The notes: generated by a model not told the origin, from the letters alone. 64,000 nt of DNA from [Limnothrix rosea] IAM M-220 (GCF_001904615.1 NZ_MRBY01000016.1:1-64000), one strand, 5' to 3'. Positions 36,932-47,418 are shown, counted from the first letter of the stretch. Program-made: numbers and translations.

Positions 36932-37327
36932 CTACGAATAACTATGACTAACTTTCAAAATTATGTTAGGAAAACGCCTCTTGAATTGAACAATGACATC
37001 CTGACAGGAAAGGCATGGTGCACGTTCTGTGTGTAAGCGAATTGTACCGCTAATGTTATGGGAGTTGCTGTACATCGACGCAATGTATTCCAGTACTTTG
37101 TATTCTGAATCAGCGTCACGATCATGTCCCGGCGGCGGATTTATCAGTGTGAACTGACGATTTTGTTGCTGTGGCAATGGCAAACCACCATAGCTGTTAT
37201 TTCTTCCGCTTACTGCATATATGACAGATGTATGAGAACCGATTACACAAACAGCGACCGTAATATTTCTACGACCAGAGATATTGTGCCGTCTTTTCAG
37301 CTCATCGATAACGGTTTTTAAACTCAT
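36932..37327 (-). CDS. Deaminase-fold toxin-like protein
   Basis: A 131-residue protein resembling the C-terminal deaminase domains of bacterial polymorphic toxins. The zinc/catalytic region is seen as DSEYKVLEYIAS (Glu75) and TERAPCLSCQDVIVQF (Cys105, Cys108), followed by RRFPNIILKV. The usual His of the H-x-E motif is Asp73 here, so activity or metal binding may be altered. It has its own start codon and no secretion or repeat domain, so it is either a stand-alone toxin/enzyme or a remnant of a larger toxin. A SUKH gene follows at once. Confidence 0.75.
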   Translation of the reverse strand: MSLKTVIDELKRRHNISGRRNITVAVCVIGSHTSVIYAVSGRNNSYGGLPLPQQQNRQFTLINPPPGHDRDADSEYKVLEYIASMYSNSHNISGTIRLHTERAPCLSCQDVIVQFKRRFPNIILKVSHSYS

Positions 37328-37364
37328 TTAGATAAATCAATAGCTGCAGTCAATGTCGGCTTAT

Positions 37365-38090
37365 TTAATTGGCACTTTGAATCGCTTGTTGTTGCAGTTC
37401 GGTGAGTTCTTGAATTCCTGTTTCCGCCACATCAAGAATTTGATTGAGTTCGGCGCGCGTGTAGCTGCCAGCCTCCGCAGTACCTTGCACTTCGATGAGA
37501 TTTTTTCCGTCAATCATCACCACATTGCAATCGACATCAGCGGCAAAATCTTCGGGATAGTTCAAATCAAGAAAGGCTTCTCCTTCGATGAGACCGACTG
37601 AAATGGCAGCAACGGGAGCAATAATGGGTGATTTTTCGAGAATACCTTCTTTCACTAGACGATTGAGGGCGATCGCCACCCCGACAAAACCACCTGTAAT
37701 GGAAGTTGTGCGTGTACCACCATCAGCCTGCATCACATCCGCATCGACCGTAATCGTTCTTTCCCCAAGGGCTTCGAGATCCACTGCCGCCCGCAGACTC
37801 CGACCAATTAACCTCTGAATTTCTTGGGTACGCCCGGACAGTTTCATAAATTCCCGCCGCTGACGTTCTGGCGTTGCACCCGGCATCATGCGATATTCTG
37901 CCGTCAGCCAACCTTGCCCACTATCTTTCAGAAAAGGTGGCACGCGATCTTCGACTGAAATCGTACATAAAACCTTGGTATCGCCACAGGATGTCAACAC
38001 AGAAGCCTTGGCAAATTTTGTGAAATCCACCTCAAACTTGAAAGGGCGTAGTTGATCAAAGGTGCGATTATCCGGACGTTGCCAAGCCAT
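37365..38090 (-). CDS. rph: Ribonuclease PH
   Basis: A 241-residue phosphorolytic 3'-5' exoribonuclease that trims tRNA precursors. It has [20 protein letters not shown], the RNA-binding block [26 protein letters not shown] and the metal/phosphate region [21 protein letters not shown]. Complete and of normal length. The ATG at 38090 lies downstream of the tRNA-Lys on the same strand. Confidence 0.96.
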   Translation of the reverse strand: MAWQRPDNRTFDQLRPFKFEVDFTKFAKASVLTSCGDTKVLCTISVEDRVPPFLKDSGQGWLTAEYRMMPGATPERQRREFMKLSGRTQEIQRLIGRSLRAAVDLEALGERTITVDADVMQADGGTRTTSITGGFVGVAIALNRLVKEGILEKSPIIAPVAAISVGLIEGEAFLDLNYPEDFAADVDCNVVMIDGKNLIEVQGTAEAGSYTRAELNQILDVAETGIQELTELQQQAIQSAN

Positions 38091-38218
38091 AAAAATAATT
38101 TAAATATTGCAAAATTCTGACAACGCCATCATACTCGTTTGCCCACGTCGCGAAAAAAGTCGTCTAAAAACTCAAAAATCCTGCCAAGATGTTTGATCTT
38201 GCAGGACTCTCAAAAAAA

Positions 38219-38290
38219 TGGGTCGTCAGAGATTCGAACTCTGGACCAATCGGTTAAAAGCCGAGTGCTCTACCGCTGAGCTAACGACCC
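38219..38290 (-). tRNA. tRNA-Lys (anticodon TTT)
   Basis: A complete cloverleaf on the minus strand: acceptor GGGTCGT/ACGACCC, D arm GCTCAGCGGTAGAGC, anticodon loop CTTTTAA in stem TCGG/CCGA, and T arm AGAGTTCGAATCTCT. 72 nt, no encoded CCA. Confidence 0.96.
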
Positions 38291-38567
38291 TTTTGTGTTG
38301 CTCAACACAGTTATACAATCTAGCATCGGTTTTCAAGAAAGGCAATAGTAAATTAAAAATTAGTGACAAAAAGTTTTAGAGTGATGGCGATCGCCAAATT
38401 TTTAGAGTTCTAAGATCAAATCCTCCTTCAGGTTGTCATTTCAGAAACAGCTCTTTAGAATGAATGGGTATGTAGTGCTGGCATCAAATCCCTCAAAGCT
38501 TTATAGAGAAAGGGGTTTGCTACATTTTTTCCAGTATTTTTTATTCCTCTACCACTGACGCATTTCT

Positions 38568-38861
38568 ATGGCAACGGCTCCGACTCTCACTCCAGAAAGC
38601 GCAAGTAAAACCATCCGTAAGCCTTATCCAAACTTTAAGGTGATTGTACTCAATGACGATGTCAATACCTTTCAAGGTGTAGCGGAAGCTCTGATGACTT
38701 ATATTCCCAATATGACCAGCGATCGCGCCTGGGATTTAACGAATCAAGTGCATTTTGACGGCCAGGCGATCGTTTGGGTTGGCCCCCAAGAACCTGCAGA
38801 GCTCTATCATCAACAGTTGCGTCGCGCGGGTTTAACGATGGCTCCCCTAGAGGCGGCTTAA
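38568..38861 (+). CDS. clpS: ClpS adaptor
   Basis: A 97-residue N-degron adaptor for the ClpAP/ClpCP protease. The core YPNFKVIVLNDDVNTFQGV contains the conserved Asn-Asp-Asp for binding the substrate's N-terminus, followed by AWDLTNQVHFDGQAIVWVG. The first 20 residues are a flexible arm. It directly abuts the DUF2103 gene (next base). Confidence 0.94.
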   Translation: MATAPTLTPESASKTIRKPYPNFKVIVLNDDVNTFQGVAEALMTYIPNMTSDRAWDLTNQVHFDGQAIVWVGPQEPAELYHQQLRRAGLTMAPLEAA

Positions 38862-39152
38862 ATGAATAGTTCTGATGAGTCTGGTCGCTTAGTCTGGAAC
38901 CATTCCACCCACCTTGATGGTTTAATTCCGATCCTCAAAAAGTTGGTGGGCTACCAAGGTATTCGCACCATTACGCCGGGGGCTCTTGGTCGGGCGAAAG
39001 GCAATATCCCCAAGCTCAAATTGCGGGTATCTGTGCCCCTGCGCGGTGGCTTTAAGGTCATCGCCCGCAAGGGAAAGTCTGTACAAGAGGTTTTTATCGT
39101 CACAGATTTATCTCAACTGGAATTAGAACAGGCGATCGCCACCGTACTTTAA
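38862..39152 (+). CDS. DUF2103 protein
   Basis: A 96-residue basic protein of the DUF2103 family, described as predicted metal-binding: LVWNHSTHLDGLIPILKKL, TITPGALGRAKGN, LRVSVPLRGGFKVIARKGKSVQEVF. Function unknown. Its start codon follows the clpS stop without a gap, so the two are co-translated or coupled. The lipid kinase gene follows after 20 bp. Confidence 0.8.
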   Translation: MNSSDESGRLVWNHSTHLDGLIPILKKLVGYQGIRTITPGALGRAKGNIPKLKLRVSVPLRGGFKVIARKGKSVQEVFIVTDLSQLELEQAIATVL

Positions 39153-39172
39153 AGCTCATCATCGGAGGCTCC

Positions 39173-40078
39173 ATGAAAAAAGTTTGCCTAGTGTTCAATC
39201 CCGTTTCAGGCTCAGGAAATGCCCCCCAAGACCTCGAAAAAATTCGAGCACAGCTTATCGATCATGTAGCGCTCGATATTCGATTTACAGCGCAGGATAA
39301 AAGCGCTGCCGCGATTACGGAAGAAGCCATTCGAGAAGGAGCTGAGTTGGTGATTGCTGCTGGCGGTGACGGGACTGTGTCCCAAGTTGCTTCTCTCTTG
39401 ACAAATACCGATGTTCCGATGGCTGTCATTCCACGGGGTACAGCTAACGCTTTCGCGGCAGCATTAAATTTACCCACAGATATTAGTAAAGCCTGTGATG
39501 TCGTCTTATCGGGGCAACCTCAAAAAATTGATGGGGCGACCTGTCAAGGGGACTTTATGACCTTGTTAGCCGGCATTGGCTTAGAAGCTGCCACCATTGA
39601 TCAAACTGACCGTGAAACAAAGCAGAAATTTGGTGTGCTGGCCTACCTTGCAACGGCAGTGAAACAGTTAAAGCAATTGCAGTCTTTCAGTGCTTCCCTT
39701 GACTGCGGCGATCGCCAAGCAGAATACAAAAATGTACTAGCAATCACCGTGGCAAACCTTGCCCCAAGCACTTCTATTTTGGCGCAGGGAACCAAAACAG
39801 TCTCAGGCAAAGACGGCCTATTAGATGTGACAATTTTAACCATGCCTGCCGCAGATGACCCTGTACTAGGAGTTTTGAGCGCATCTTACGAACTCTTTCA
39901 ATCAGCTCTCCAGGACAACGAAGCGCAGCATCCGGCGGTGACTTCTCTACGGACTCCCACAGTCACCATTCAAACAGACCCGCCCCAACAATTAGTATTA
40001 GACGGAGAAATGAAAGGCAAAACACCAGTGTTTTTTGAAGCCATTCCCGATAGTCTCTGGGTGCAGATGCCAGCATGA
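39173..40078 (+). CDS. YegS/BmrU-type lipid kinase
   Basis: A 301-residue diacylglycerol-kinase-catalytic-domain protein. It has CLVFNPVSGSGN, nucleotide-binding AAGGDGTVSQVASLL near residue 64, and PRGTANAFAAALNLP near 84. The C-terminal beta-sandwich has the conserved DGLLDVTIL. It phosphorylates a lipid (diacylglycerol, ceramide-like or phosphatidylglycerol); substrate unknown. Confidence 0.9.
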   Translation: MKKVCLVFNPVSGSGNAPQDLEKIRAQLIDHVALDIRFTAQDKSAAAITEEAIREGAELVIAAGGDGTVSQVASLLTNTDVPMAVIPRGTANAFAAALNLPTDISKACDVVLSGQPQKIDGATCQGDFMTLLAGIGLEAATIDQTDRETKQKFGVLAYLATAVKQLKQLQSFSASLDCGDRQAEYKNVLAITVANLAPSTSILAQGTKTVSGKDGLLDVTILTMPAADDPVLGVLSASYELFQSALQDNEAQHPAVTSLRTPTVTIQTDPPQQLVLDGEMKGKTPVFFEAIPDSLWVQMPA

Positions 40079-40200
40079 TTTGACAATCCGTTTCGCCATC
40101 AAGTTTAGTCGCTGCAACTCTTAAATTCACCTATCATTCCCGCGTCTCCCCATCTCCCTAAAAATTGCAGATGTAATCCCTCAAGCCAAACCAGCGTCAT

Positions 40201-42447
40201 TTACTGTTGTGCTCGTAGGTATTGCAAGGCACGGCTCATTTCTTTAGTTTTTAGGGAGCTTTGATGCGGTTTAAACACACTCCATGAAAAAGCAGTTTCC
40301 TTCGCGGCTGATAGCCAGAGCAAACGTTTAGCGCGGGTCATGGCCACATATAGTAAACGATATTCCTCTTCCTGTTTGAGTTGCTGGGCTTCCTGCCAAG
40401 CAGCCGCAGCATCAGAAAAGTTTTGCCGCGAAGCAGTGTGTTCTTGTCGGTGGACAAACTGCCGAATTTGGGCACGGGCGACCTCTGCTAAGGTGTAATC
40501 GCCTAAAAATTTAGCGGCATTGGGAACCCATCCGGCTCCGGAGATTTCATCTTCGTGGAGGAACGGCACAAAGACATAATCCCAATCCAACCCCTTTGAC
40601 TTGTGCATGGTCAAAATGGTCACTTGATTTTTTTTTGTATAAACAGACTCGCTATCTTCATCAATATCTTTAAAGCCGTCTCGTATTAGCTCTTGCAAAA
40701 TACTGAGGGTCTGCTGGAGGGATTTTTTGTCTGTGACTGTTTGGGCAATATGTTCGGATAATTTTTGCACTGTTGCCAACTCTGTTGCTCGGTAGTCGAG
40801 GGTCATTGCCAAAAAAGGAATGAGTTGATGGTGTGGTAATTCCCAACGGGCTTGCAAAAGGCGATCGCATAGTGCCTGTGCTTCAAGGATTTGCGGTTGG
40901 TCTGGTAGCGGGTCGAGGGGAGCGGGGTAGAGGAATTTTTCGGGGTAAGCGGCAAGGCGACTTAAATCTTGGGTGGCAATTTGCTGGCGATCGCCTAATA
41001 CTTGGAGCGCATCCCGGAGACAATCGGGGGAATGGGGGCGGTCGAGAAATCGCAAAATGGCATAAATTTCAGCAGGGATCTGGCTATGATTATTTCCCTC
41101 TTGGGCTTCATACATCCCAAAAGCACTGTGGCGAAATCTTTCCTTTAAAATGTCTGCGATAAATTTCCCTTGGCGGTGACGACGCACCAAAATTGCGGCA
41201 TTATGGTCAGGATTTTCTGTGAATAGCTTTTCTAGGCGATCGCCGATTAACTCAACCGTTTGGTAAATATTGTCCGGTTGCTCAATTTCAACCCCTTGCC
41301 CTGTCGGTGCAGGATTAGCATTCCGTTGCGGATCATCCGCTGCCACAGGGGTAATATCTTGCAGACGATAGGCACGCCGCTCAGGGCTTGATTGTCCCCC
41401 TGCCCAAGACAATAGTTGATTGGCCGCTGTAATGATGGTTTGACTCGACCGTCCCGCCTGCTGAATTTCAGCACAATAGACCTCTTCACAAAAGCGGTTG
41501 AAATAAAAGGGATCGGCTGGTGTAAAAGTGGAATTAATCGCCTGATTGGGATCCCCCACCCGCACCAAATTCGTTTTCCCCGCCACGCGATCGCCAGCGA
41601 GAAGCGATAAAAGCTTTTCCTGGAGGGGACTCGAATCCTGCGCCTCATCCTCAAAAACCCCATAAATCTGAGTTTGCCAAAGATCCTGTAACTCCTCCAC
41701 CTCTAAAACTCGCAAAGCCCCTAAAATCATGTCGTCATAATCAATCAAATTACGCAGGCACATGAGCTGTTGATATTTTTCGTATAAACCTGCGGCCACC
41801 GTCATCAAGGAGTAGCGATCGCCCCTGAGATCTCCCAAATAGGCCAGCTCAGCAGGCTGCAAATTAGAGCTTTTCGCCTCATGGATCACCGTTTGTGCCA
41901 ACTGTGGCAAGATTTCTGTCCTAAGGGCAAACTGCCGCCTCAGCCGTTCCGTCTCCTCCTGATCCTCCTGCTTACCTGCCAATAAACCTTGAAACAGCCC
42001 CTCATTTTCTTGAATCCATAGCTCGACCGCCTCCTGCATCACTGGATGACTGGCGTGGGTATGGGTTAAGGTCACCCGTTCTAAGTCCAGCCCTGAAACT
42101 TCCGGATGGCGACTCGCAATCTGTAAGGCCAGCCCGTGGAGCGTTTGCACCGTAAAGCCCACTGCCGGTAACCGCGCCGCCTTGAGATAAGCACAAATTT
42201 TCTGTTTAATACTGCTCGCTGCCGACCGCGTAAAGGTCACCACCACTAACTGTTTTTGCTGGTGCAGTTGCTGTCGCGCCAAGGTCATCACGGCGGCGAT
42301 CGCCAAGGCATGGGACTTCCCGGAACCCGGTACTGCCGAAATTGCCATTGCCCCAGCTTGCCACTGCGCCAACTCAATTTGTCCCGGCCTCAAGCCCGAC
42401 ATTAACCCACGCAAAAAAGCTTCTTGATCAGAACTTAAGTGATTCAT
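40201..42447 (-). CDS. UvrD/Rep-type DNA helicase
   Basis: A 748-residue superfamily 1 helicase. Walker A is AVPGSGKSHAL near residue 40; VTFTRSAASSIKQKI (motif Ia), FEDEAQDSSPLQ (motif II), VGDPNQAINSTF (motif III), TILTMHKSKGLDWDYVFVP (motif V) and LLYVAMTRAKRLLWL (motif VI) follow in order. Complete helicase core of UvrD/PcrA type; role in repair or replication restart is inferred. No nuclease domain at the C-terminus. Transcribed alone. Confidence 0.92.
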   Translation of the reverse strand: MNHLSSDQEAFLRGLMSGLRPGQIELAQWQAGAMAISAVPGSGKSHALAIAAVMTLARQQLHQQKQLVVVTFTRSAASSIKQKICAYLKAARLPAVGFTVQTLHGLALQIASRHPEVSGLDLERVTLTHTHASHPVMQEAVELWIQENEGLFQGLLAGKQEDQEETERLRRQFALRTEILPQLAQTVIHEAKSSNLQPAELAYLGDLRGDRYSLMTVAAGLYEKYQQLMCLRNLIDYDDMILGALRVLEVEELQDLWQTQIYGVFEDEAQDSSPLQEKLLSLLAGDRVAGKTNLVRVGDPNQAINSTFTPADPFYFNRFCEEVYCAEIQQAGRSSQTIITAANQLLSWAGGQSSPERRAYRLQDITPVAADDPQRNANPAPTGQGVEIEQPDNIYQTVELIGDRLEKLFTENPDHNAAILVRRHRQGKFIADILKERFRHSAFGMYEAQEGNNHSQIPAEIYAILRFLDRPHSPDCLRDALQVLGDRQQIATQDLSRLAAYPEKFLYPAPLDPLPDQPQILEAQALCDRLLQARWELPHHQLIPFLAMTLDYRATELATVQKLSEHIAQTVTDKKSLQQTLSILQELIRDGFKDIDEDSESVYTKKNQVTILTMHKSKGLDWDYVFVPFLHEDEISGAGWVPNAAKFLGDYTLAEVARAQIRQFVHRQEHTASRQNFSDAAAAWQEAQQLKQEEEYRLLYVAMTRAKRLLWLSAAKETAFSWSVFKPHQSSLKTKEMSRALQYLRAQQ

Positions 42448-42848
42448 CTCCCTCTAAAGGATGATTTTTTATAAAGACGACTGTATTCAAAAGAACAAAA
42501 GACGACGCAAGAATATTTGATTTGCTTATTGATTTTAGTTCAAACAATCAGCAAAGCTTTTAAATAAGAAATCATAATAGGCGCTTTAGCCTGATCTTCT
42601 TTATTGGCGAGCAAACCCCTATCTATCAGGAAATTTAGCTTTTTTTTTTAGGTTGTGGAAGTCCGCGATATAGGTATTTTGTACCATTAAGGTCGGGGAT
42701 CGCCCGGTTTTCCACAGGAATTGTTGGGTTATAAAACTTTAGACTGAAACAAATTTTACTTGCATTGATAGCTCTCTACCTAATGTTTTAAAACATCGGG
42801 ATTGCAGTATCACAATACTTTCTCTGAATTTTAAAATTCCACTTGTTT
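42448..42848. other. Divergent intergenic region helicase/rlpA
   Basis: About 400 bp, AT-rich. It contains TTTTCCACA (42708-42716), a good match to the cyanobacterial DnaA box, and a weak inverted one at 42654-42662. No other origin features are seen, so this is not called an origin. Promoters of both genes must be here. Confidence 0.45.
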
Positions 42849-44081
42849 ATGCGCTTATCAAAACTGACGGGATTTCTGTCTGGTTTAGGGGTTTCTATGA
42901 TTGTCACGGCGACTGAGTTTGTCCCTGTGCCGGCGATCGCCACGATGGAGCCTCCGTCAAAGTCCCATAATCGCTTCGACAGAAATCACACCGCGGATGT
43001 TGTGGCTACGCTCCAGTCACCCGCAGCAGCCGAGTCAAATGTTGACCAAACAAAGGGCTCCCTCGGCGGTGAAACCGTCCTTGCAGAAGCAGAGCTTGCG
43101 TCCCAGCGTGAGAGGTTAGCAGAAAATCCTCTATGTCAGTTGGTGACAGAAACAACGGCACGCCCTGAGGCGATCGCGACAGCAAAGATTAAAGCCCCGA
43201 CACCCTCTAGATTTTCCAACTTTGTTTCTAGCTTTGTCCAGAGATTACTGCGCCTTGTTGGCCTTGAACGTTTAGCCCAAGCAGAGCCAGTGGCAACTAG
43301 CCCCGTGGCAGTGGTGAGTAAGCCCATGGCCAATCCCACGAATAATGCACCGTCCCAAACCGCATCTAATGCCGAAACTGCTCGGTTCGTCAGCGATCGC
43401 CCCCAGGCGGTGGCAGCGCCCCTAGAATCTGATTATGAAGTTTGGGTCAAGGGGAATTTGGTGGCAACCGTTCGTTCCCAAGAGAAAGCCAACCTGTTAG
43501 CCCAGCGTTTAGAGCGCCTAGTGGAAACAGAAGTGTTTAACGCCACAGCGATTACGCCGAAGCTGCACCAAGAACAGCCGGCGATCGCCATGGGAGAACA
43601 AATACTATTTGTCATTGACGAAACCATTACCCGCGAAGACATCAAAAACTACGAAATTCTCGCCATCCGTTGGGCAAATAATTTACGCCTCGCCTTTGGT
43701 GTACCAGCCTTAGATTTGATCACAGCCCAGACGAACATGTATCAAATTGAAGAAACAAGCCAAGCCCTCGATGGTCTAGCTTCTTGGTATGGCCCCTATT
43801 TTCATGGTCGCCTAACAGCCAATGGTGAAATCTATGACCAGTACGCCTTTACCGCAGCACATCCCTCCATGCCCCTCGACACTTTTTTGAAAGTGACAAA
43901 TCTCGACAATCAGAAAAGCGTCATTATTCGATTAAATGATCGCGGTCCCTACATTGCCCCCCGTAACCTAGACCTTTCCCTCGGCGCAGCCCGCTGTTTG
44001 GGGAGTGTAGAAACCGGAGTGATTCCCTACAAAGCGACCATTATGGAACGGAGTCCAGCCCTAGCCGCGGAAGAAATCTAA
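42849..44081 (+). CDS. rlpA: RlpA-like double-psi beta-barrel protein
   Basis: A 410-residue exported protein. It has an N-terminal signal (FLSGLGVSMIVTATEF, cut near AIA) and a long Ala/Pro/Thr-rich region (residues 30-290) that includes a small SPOR-like or DPBB-accessory segment (SDYEVWVKGNLVATVRSQEKANLLAQ). The C-terminal RlpA domain reads GLASWYGPYFHGRLTANGE, AAHPSMPLDTFLKVTN and VIIRLNDRGPYI. RlpA proteins bind or cleave peptidoglycan at the septum. A TTG two codons upstream is in frame; the ATG at 42849 is preferred. Confidence 0.85.
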   Translation: MRLSKLTGFLSGLGVSMIVTATEFVPVPAIATMEPPSKSHNRFDRNHTADVVATLQSPAAAESNVDQTKGSLGGETVLAEAELASQRERLAENPLCQLVTETTARPEAIATAKIKAPTPSRFSNFVSSFVQRLLRLVGLERLAQAEPVATSPVAVVSKPMANPTNNAPSQTASNAETARFVSDRPQAVAAPLESDYEVWVKGNLVATVRSQEKANLLAQRLERLVETEVFNATAITPKLHQEQPAIAMGEQILFVIDETITREDIKNYEILAIRWANNLRLAFGVPALDLITAQTNMYQIEETSQALDGLASWYGPYFHGRLTANGEIYDQYAFTAAHPSMPLDTFLKVTNLDNQKSVIIRLNDRGPYIAPRNLDLSLGAARCLGSVETGVIPYKATIMERSPALAAEEI

Positions 44082-44118
44082 GGTGACTTGAAACTCAGCC
44101 CATCAATGGCTTAATACG

Positions 44119-44141
44119 AGCAGAGGCAACTTGTCTCTGCT
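44119..44141 (+). terminator. rlpA terminator
   Basis: AGCAGAG pairs with CTCTGCT around a nine-base loop and is followed by TTATAATTT. A moderate intrinsic terminator about 40 nt after rlpA. Confidence 0.7.
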
Positions 44142-44242
44142 TTATAATTTCTTGTGCGTTTCATTTTGGGGCGCAATCTTAGTTCCCATCAATAACCCAC
44201 AAATATCTAATAAATACGGCGATCGCCCTTTCGGAGTGCCCC

Positions 44243-45226
44243 ATGTCCATCATTGCAGTTGAGCAACTGAGCAAAACCTATCCCGTTGCCCTCAAAGAAC
44301 CCGGTCTTAAAGGTACGATCCAGCACTTCTTTAAACGGCGGTATCGCCACATTAAAGCCGTCGAAAATATTTCATTTCACATCCAGCCCGGCGAAATGGT
44401 CGGTTTCCTTGGCCCCAACGGTGCCGGAAAAACCACAACCCTTAAAATGCTCACCGGCTTAATCCATCCCTCCCAGGGACAAGTAAAAGTCGCCGGAGCA
44501 ACACCATTCCGTCGCCAATCTAGCTTTCTGCGCAAAATTAGTTTAGTCATGGGGCAAAAACAACAACTCCTCTGGGATTTACCCGCCCTTGATTCCTTGC
44601 GCATCAATGCCGCCATCTACGATATTCCAGAAAATATTTTCCAAGAACGCTTAACCGAACTCAGTGCGATGCTTTCCCTAGACAGCAAACTGACCCAGCC
44701 CATTCGCAAGCTTTCCCTCGGCGAACGCATGAAAGCCGAACTCCTCGCCGCCCTACTCCACCACCCCAAAGTCCTGTTCCTGGACGAGCCGACCCTCGGA
44801 CTAGATGTGAATGCCCAAGTGGCCGTGCGAAATTTCCTGCGGGAATATAACCAACGCTACGGCGCAACAATTTTATTAACCAGTCACTATATGGCTGACA
44901 TTACAGCCCTGTGTGAACGGGTTTTACTCATTCACCAAGGACAATTAATTTACGACGGTAGCCTCGATCAGCTCCTGAGCGATTTTTCGCCCTATCGCGA
45001 AGTGAAAGTTGAGCTGGCAAATGTTTATAGCCGAGAGCAGCTCACTCGCTTTGGAGAAGTGGAAAGTATCAATGGCCAAGAAATTTGTTTTCTCGTTAAA
45101 CAAGAACAATTAACCAGTCAAATCTCACAAATTTTAGAACAGCTACCTGTTTTGGATTTGAGTATCAATGATCCACCTATTGAAGAAATCATTGGACGCG
45201 TCTTTAGTCTGGGTGCTGTCACCTAA
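44243..45226 (+). CDS. ABC-2-type transporter ATP-binding protein
   Basis: A 327-residue ABC ATPase with Walker A GPNGAGKTTTLKML, signature LSLGERMKAEL, Walker B VLFLDEPTLGLD and the H-loop in LLTSHYM. A C-terminal accessory region (about 235-327) is typical of ABC-2 exporters. No permease follows directly: clpP starts 140 bp downstream. The partner permease is elsewhere; the ABC-2 permease at 52164-52937 is a candidate only by family. Substrate unknown. Confidence 0.88.
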   Translation: MSIIAVEQLSKTYPVALKEPGLKGTIQHFFKRRYRHIKAVENISFHIQPGEMVGFLGPNGAGKTTTLKMLTGLIHPSQGQVKVAGATPFRRQSSFLRKISLVMGQKQQLLWDLPALDSLRINAAIYDIPENIFQERLTELSAMLSLDSKLTQPIRKLSLGERMKAELLAALLHHPKVLFLDEPTLGLDVNAQVAVRNFLREYNQRYGATILLTSHYMADITALCERVLLIHQGQLIYDGSLDQLLSDFSPYREVKVELANVYSREQLTRFGEVESINGQEICFLVKQEQLTSQISQILEQLPVLDLSINDPPIEEIIGRVFSLGAVT

Positions 45227-45365
45227 AGAAAATCAGTGGAGCGACTGGGGTCAAAGTAATGCAGTATATTCCGCTTGTCGCTATCATGGTGATGGGTTTT
45301 ACGATTTTGTAAACCAAATTTGATTTCAACTCGTTTTTTGATTTTTATTAGGCGATCGCACCACT

Positions 45366-46022
45366 ATGGTTCAGTCACTCACCTCCTACCAGAGCTTACT
45401 CAGCAAATCTAACCCCTACGCATTTTCCATGGGTAGCGCTGTTGTGCCGATGGTTGTCGAACAATCTGGAATGGGCGAACGTGCCTTTGATTTATACTCG
45501 CGCCTGCTGCGGGAAAGAATTATTTTCCTAGGTAGCGCCATTGACGATACCGTGGCCGACTCCATCGTGGCACAGCTACTATTTCTTGATGCAGAAGATG
45601 CCGAGAAAGATATTCAGATTTATATCAACTCCCCCGGTGGCTCTGTCTATGCGGGGATGGCTATTTACGATACGATGCAGCAGATTCGCCCCGATGTCGT
45701 GACAATTTGTTACGGGATTGCCGCCAGCATGGGTGCTTTTCTCTTGTCCGGTGGTACAAAAGGGAAGCGCATGGCTTTGCCTAGCTCGCGCGTCATGATT
45801 CACCAGCCTTTGGGCGGTGCTCAAGGTCAAGCTGTTGATATTGAGATTCAGGCTAAAGAGATTTTATACATTAAAGAAAAGTTGAATTCTTTAATTGCTG
45901 ACCATACAAGTCAACCATTTGATAAAGTGGCGGAAGATACTGAGCGCGACTTTTATATGTCAGCGGAAGAAGCCTGCGAGTATGGCCTCATTGACAAGGT
46001 TATTACCCCGGACGCTACTTAA
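45366..46022 (+). CDS. clpP: ATP-dependent Clp protease proteolytic subunit
   Basis: A 218-residue ClpP. The catalytic triad is present: Ser in [14 protein letters not shown], His in [12 protein letters not shown] and Asp in [14 protein letters not shown]. Clp rings degrade unfolded or tagged proteins with an AAA+ partner. clpX begins 43 bp downstream, so this is the ClpX-partner paralogue (ClpP2-type in cyanobacterial usage). Confidence 0.96.
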   Translation: MVQSLTSYQSLLSKSNPYAFSMGSAVVPMVVEQSGMGERAFDLYSRLLRERIIFLGSAIDDTVADSIVAQLLFLDAEDAEKDIQIYINSPGGSVYAGMAIYDTMQQIRPDVVTICYGIAASMGAFLLSGGTKGKRMALPSSRVMIHQPLGGAQGQAVDIEIQAKEILYIKEKLNSLIADHTSQPFDKVAEDTERDFYMSAEEACEYGLIDKVITPDAT

Positions 46023-46065
46023 ACCTTATTGCCCATCTTGACCAAGAGGCTCTACGAAAAACTTT

Positions 46066-47406
46066 ATGTCTAAATATGACTCCCACCTTAAATGCTCTTT
46101 TTGTGGCAAGTCCCAAGAGCAAGTCCGAAAGCTAATTGCTGGACCGGGCGTTTATATTTGCGATGAATGCGTAGAGCTTTGCAATGAGATTCTTGATGAA
46201 GAGTTGATGGAAAACGCGGCAGGCATGCCCCCTAGTGTGGCGCGATCGCCGGAAAAAAATCAGCAGAAAAGTCCGCCCCCAAAGATCAAATTTGAAGATA
46301 TTCCCAAGCCACGGGAAATCAAAGAGTACCTCGACGAACATGTCATTGGTCAAAGCGAAGCCAAAAAGGTATTATCCGTGGCGGTCTACAACCATTACAA
46401 ACGCCTTAGTTTGCTGCCAGACGAAGAAGATCCAGAACCGGCTACCGATGGCATTGAACTAAATAAATCCAATATTTTATTAATTGGCCCCACTGGCTGC
46501 GGTAAAACGCTGTTGGCGCAGACTTTAGCCCAAATCTTGGATGTGCCCTTCGCTGTGGCAGATGCGACCACTTTAACTGAAGCGGGTTATGTTGGCGAGG
46601 ATGTCGAAAATATTCTGCTGCGCCTATTGCAGGTGGCAGACCTTGACGTAGAAGAAGCCCAGCGTGGCATTATCTACATTGACGAAATCGATAAGATTGC
46701 CCGTAAGAGCGAAAATCCCTCCATTACCCGTGATGTTTCTGGAGAAGGCGTTCAGCAAGCTCTCCTAAAGATGCTCGAAGGCACGATCGCCAATGTGCCT
46801 CCCCAGGGTGGGCGCAAACATCCCTATCAAGACTGCATTCAGATTGACACCAAAAATATTCTGTTTATCTGCGGCGGTGCTTTTGTTGGACTCGATAAGG
46901 TGATTGAGCGCCGTGTCGGGAAAAAAAGTATGGGCTTTGTGCGGCCTGGTGAAGAGGGTTCGAAGAAGGAAGAACGGACTGCCGAATTGCTGCAACATCT
47001 TTCCTCGGAAGACCTCGTTAAGTACGGTATGATTCCTGAATTTACGGGGCGCATTCCGGTGATGGCCTCACTTAATTCTCTGGATGAAGATACCCTCATC
47101 GAAATTTTAACGAAGCCGAAAAATGCCATTGTCAAGCAGTATTGTAAGTTGCTGAAGATGGATAATGTTGAGCTAGAGTTTGAACCTGCTGCGGTACAGG
47201 CGATCGCCCAAGAGGCTTACCGACGCAAAACAGGGGCAAGGGCGCTACGGGGCATTGTTGAAGAACTCATGCTCGATGTTATGTATGAAATTCCATCGCG
47301 GGAAGATTTACGACGTTGTAAGATCACCCAAGAAATGGTCGAAAAACGCTCGACAGCGGAACTTCTACTCCATCCTTCTTCTCTCCCCAAGCCTGAATCT
47401 GCTTAG
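46066..47406 (+). CDS. clpX: ClpX AAA+ unfoldase
   Basis: A 446-residue unfoldase of the ClpXP protease. The N-terminal zinc-binding domain has [11 protein letters not shown] and CDECVELC; Walker A is [11 protein letters not shown] near residue 143; Walker B is [11 protein letters not shown] near 203; pore and sensor motifs and the IGF-type loop region follow. Length is normal. It is expressed with clpP. Confidence 0.97.
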   Translation: MSKYDSHLKCSFCGKSQEQVRKLIAGPGVYICDECVELCNEILDEELMENAAGMPPSVARSPEKNQQKSPPPKIKFEDIPKPREIKEYLDEHVIGQSEAKKVLSVAVYNHYKRLSLLPDEEDPEPATDGIELNKSNILLIGPTGCGKTLLAQTLAQILDVPFAVADATTLTEAGYVGEDVENILLRLLQVADLDVEEAQRGIIYIDEIDKIARKSENPSITRDVSGEGVQQALLKMLEGTIANVPPQGGRKHPYQDCIQIDTKNILFICGGAFVGLDKVIERRVGKKSMGFVRPGEEGSKKEERTAELLQHLSSEDLVKYGMIPEFTGRIPVMASLNSLDEDTLIEILTKPKNAIVKQYCKLLKMDNVELEFEPAAVQAIAQEAYRRKTGARALRGIVEELMLDVMYEIPSREDLRRCKITQEMVEKRSTAELLLHPSSLPKPESA

Positions 47407-47418
47407 GAATTACGCAGT

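Noticed and set aside
42650..42720. DnaA-box matches, considered as a replication origin
   Set aside because: Only one good box and one weak one, with no dnaA or dnaN nearby and no box cluster.
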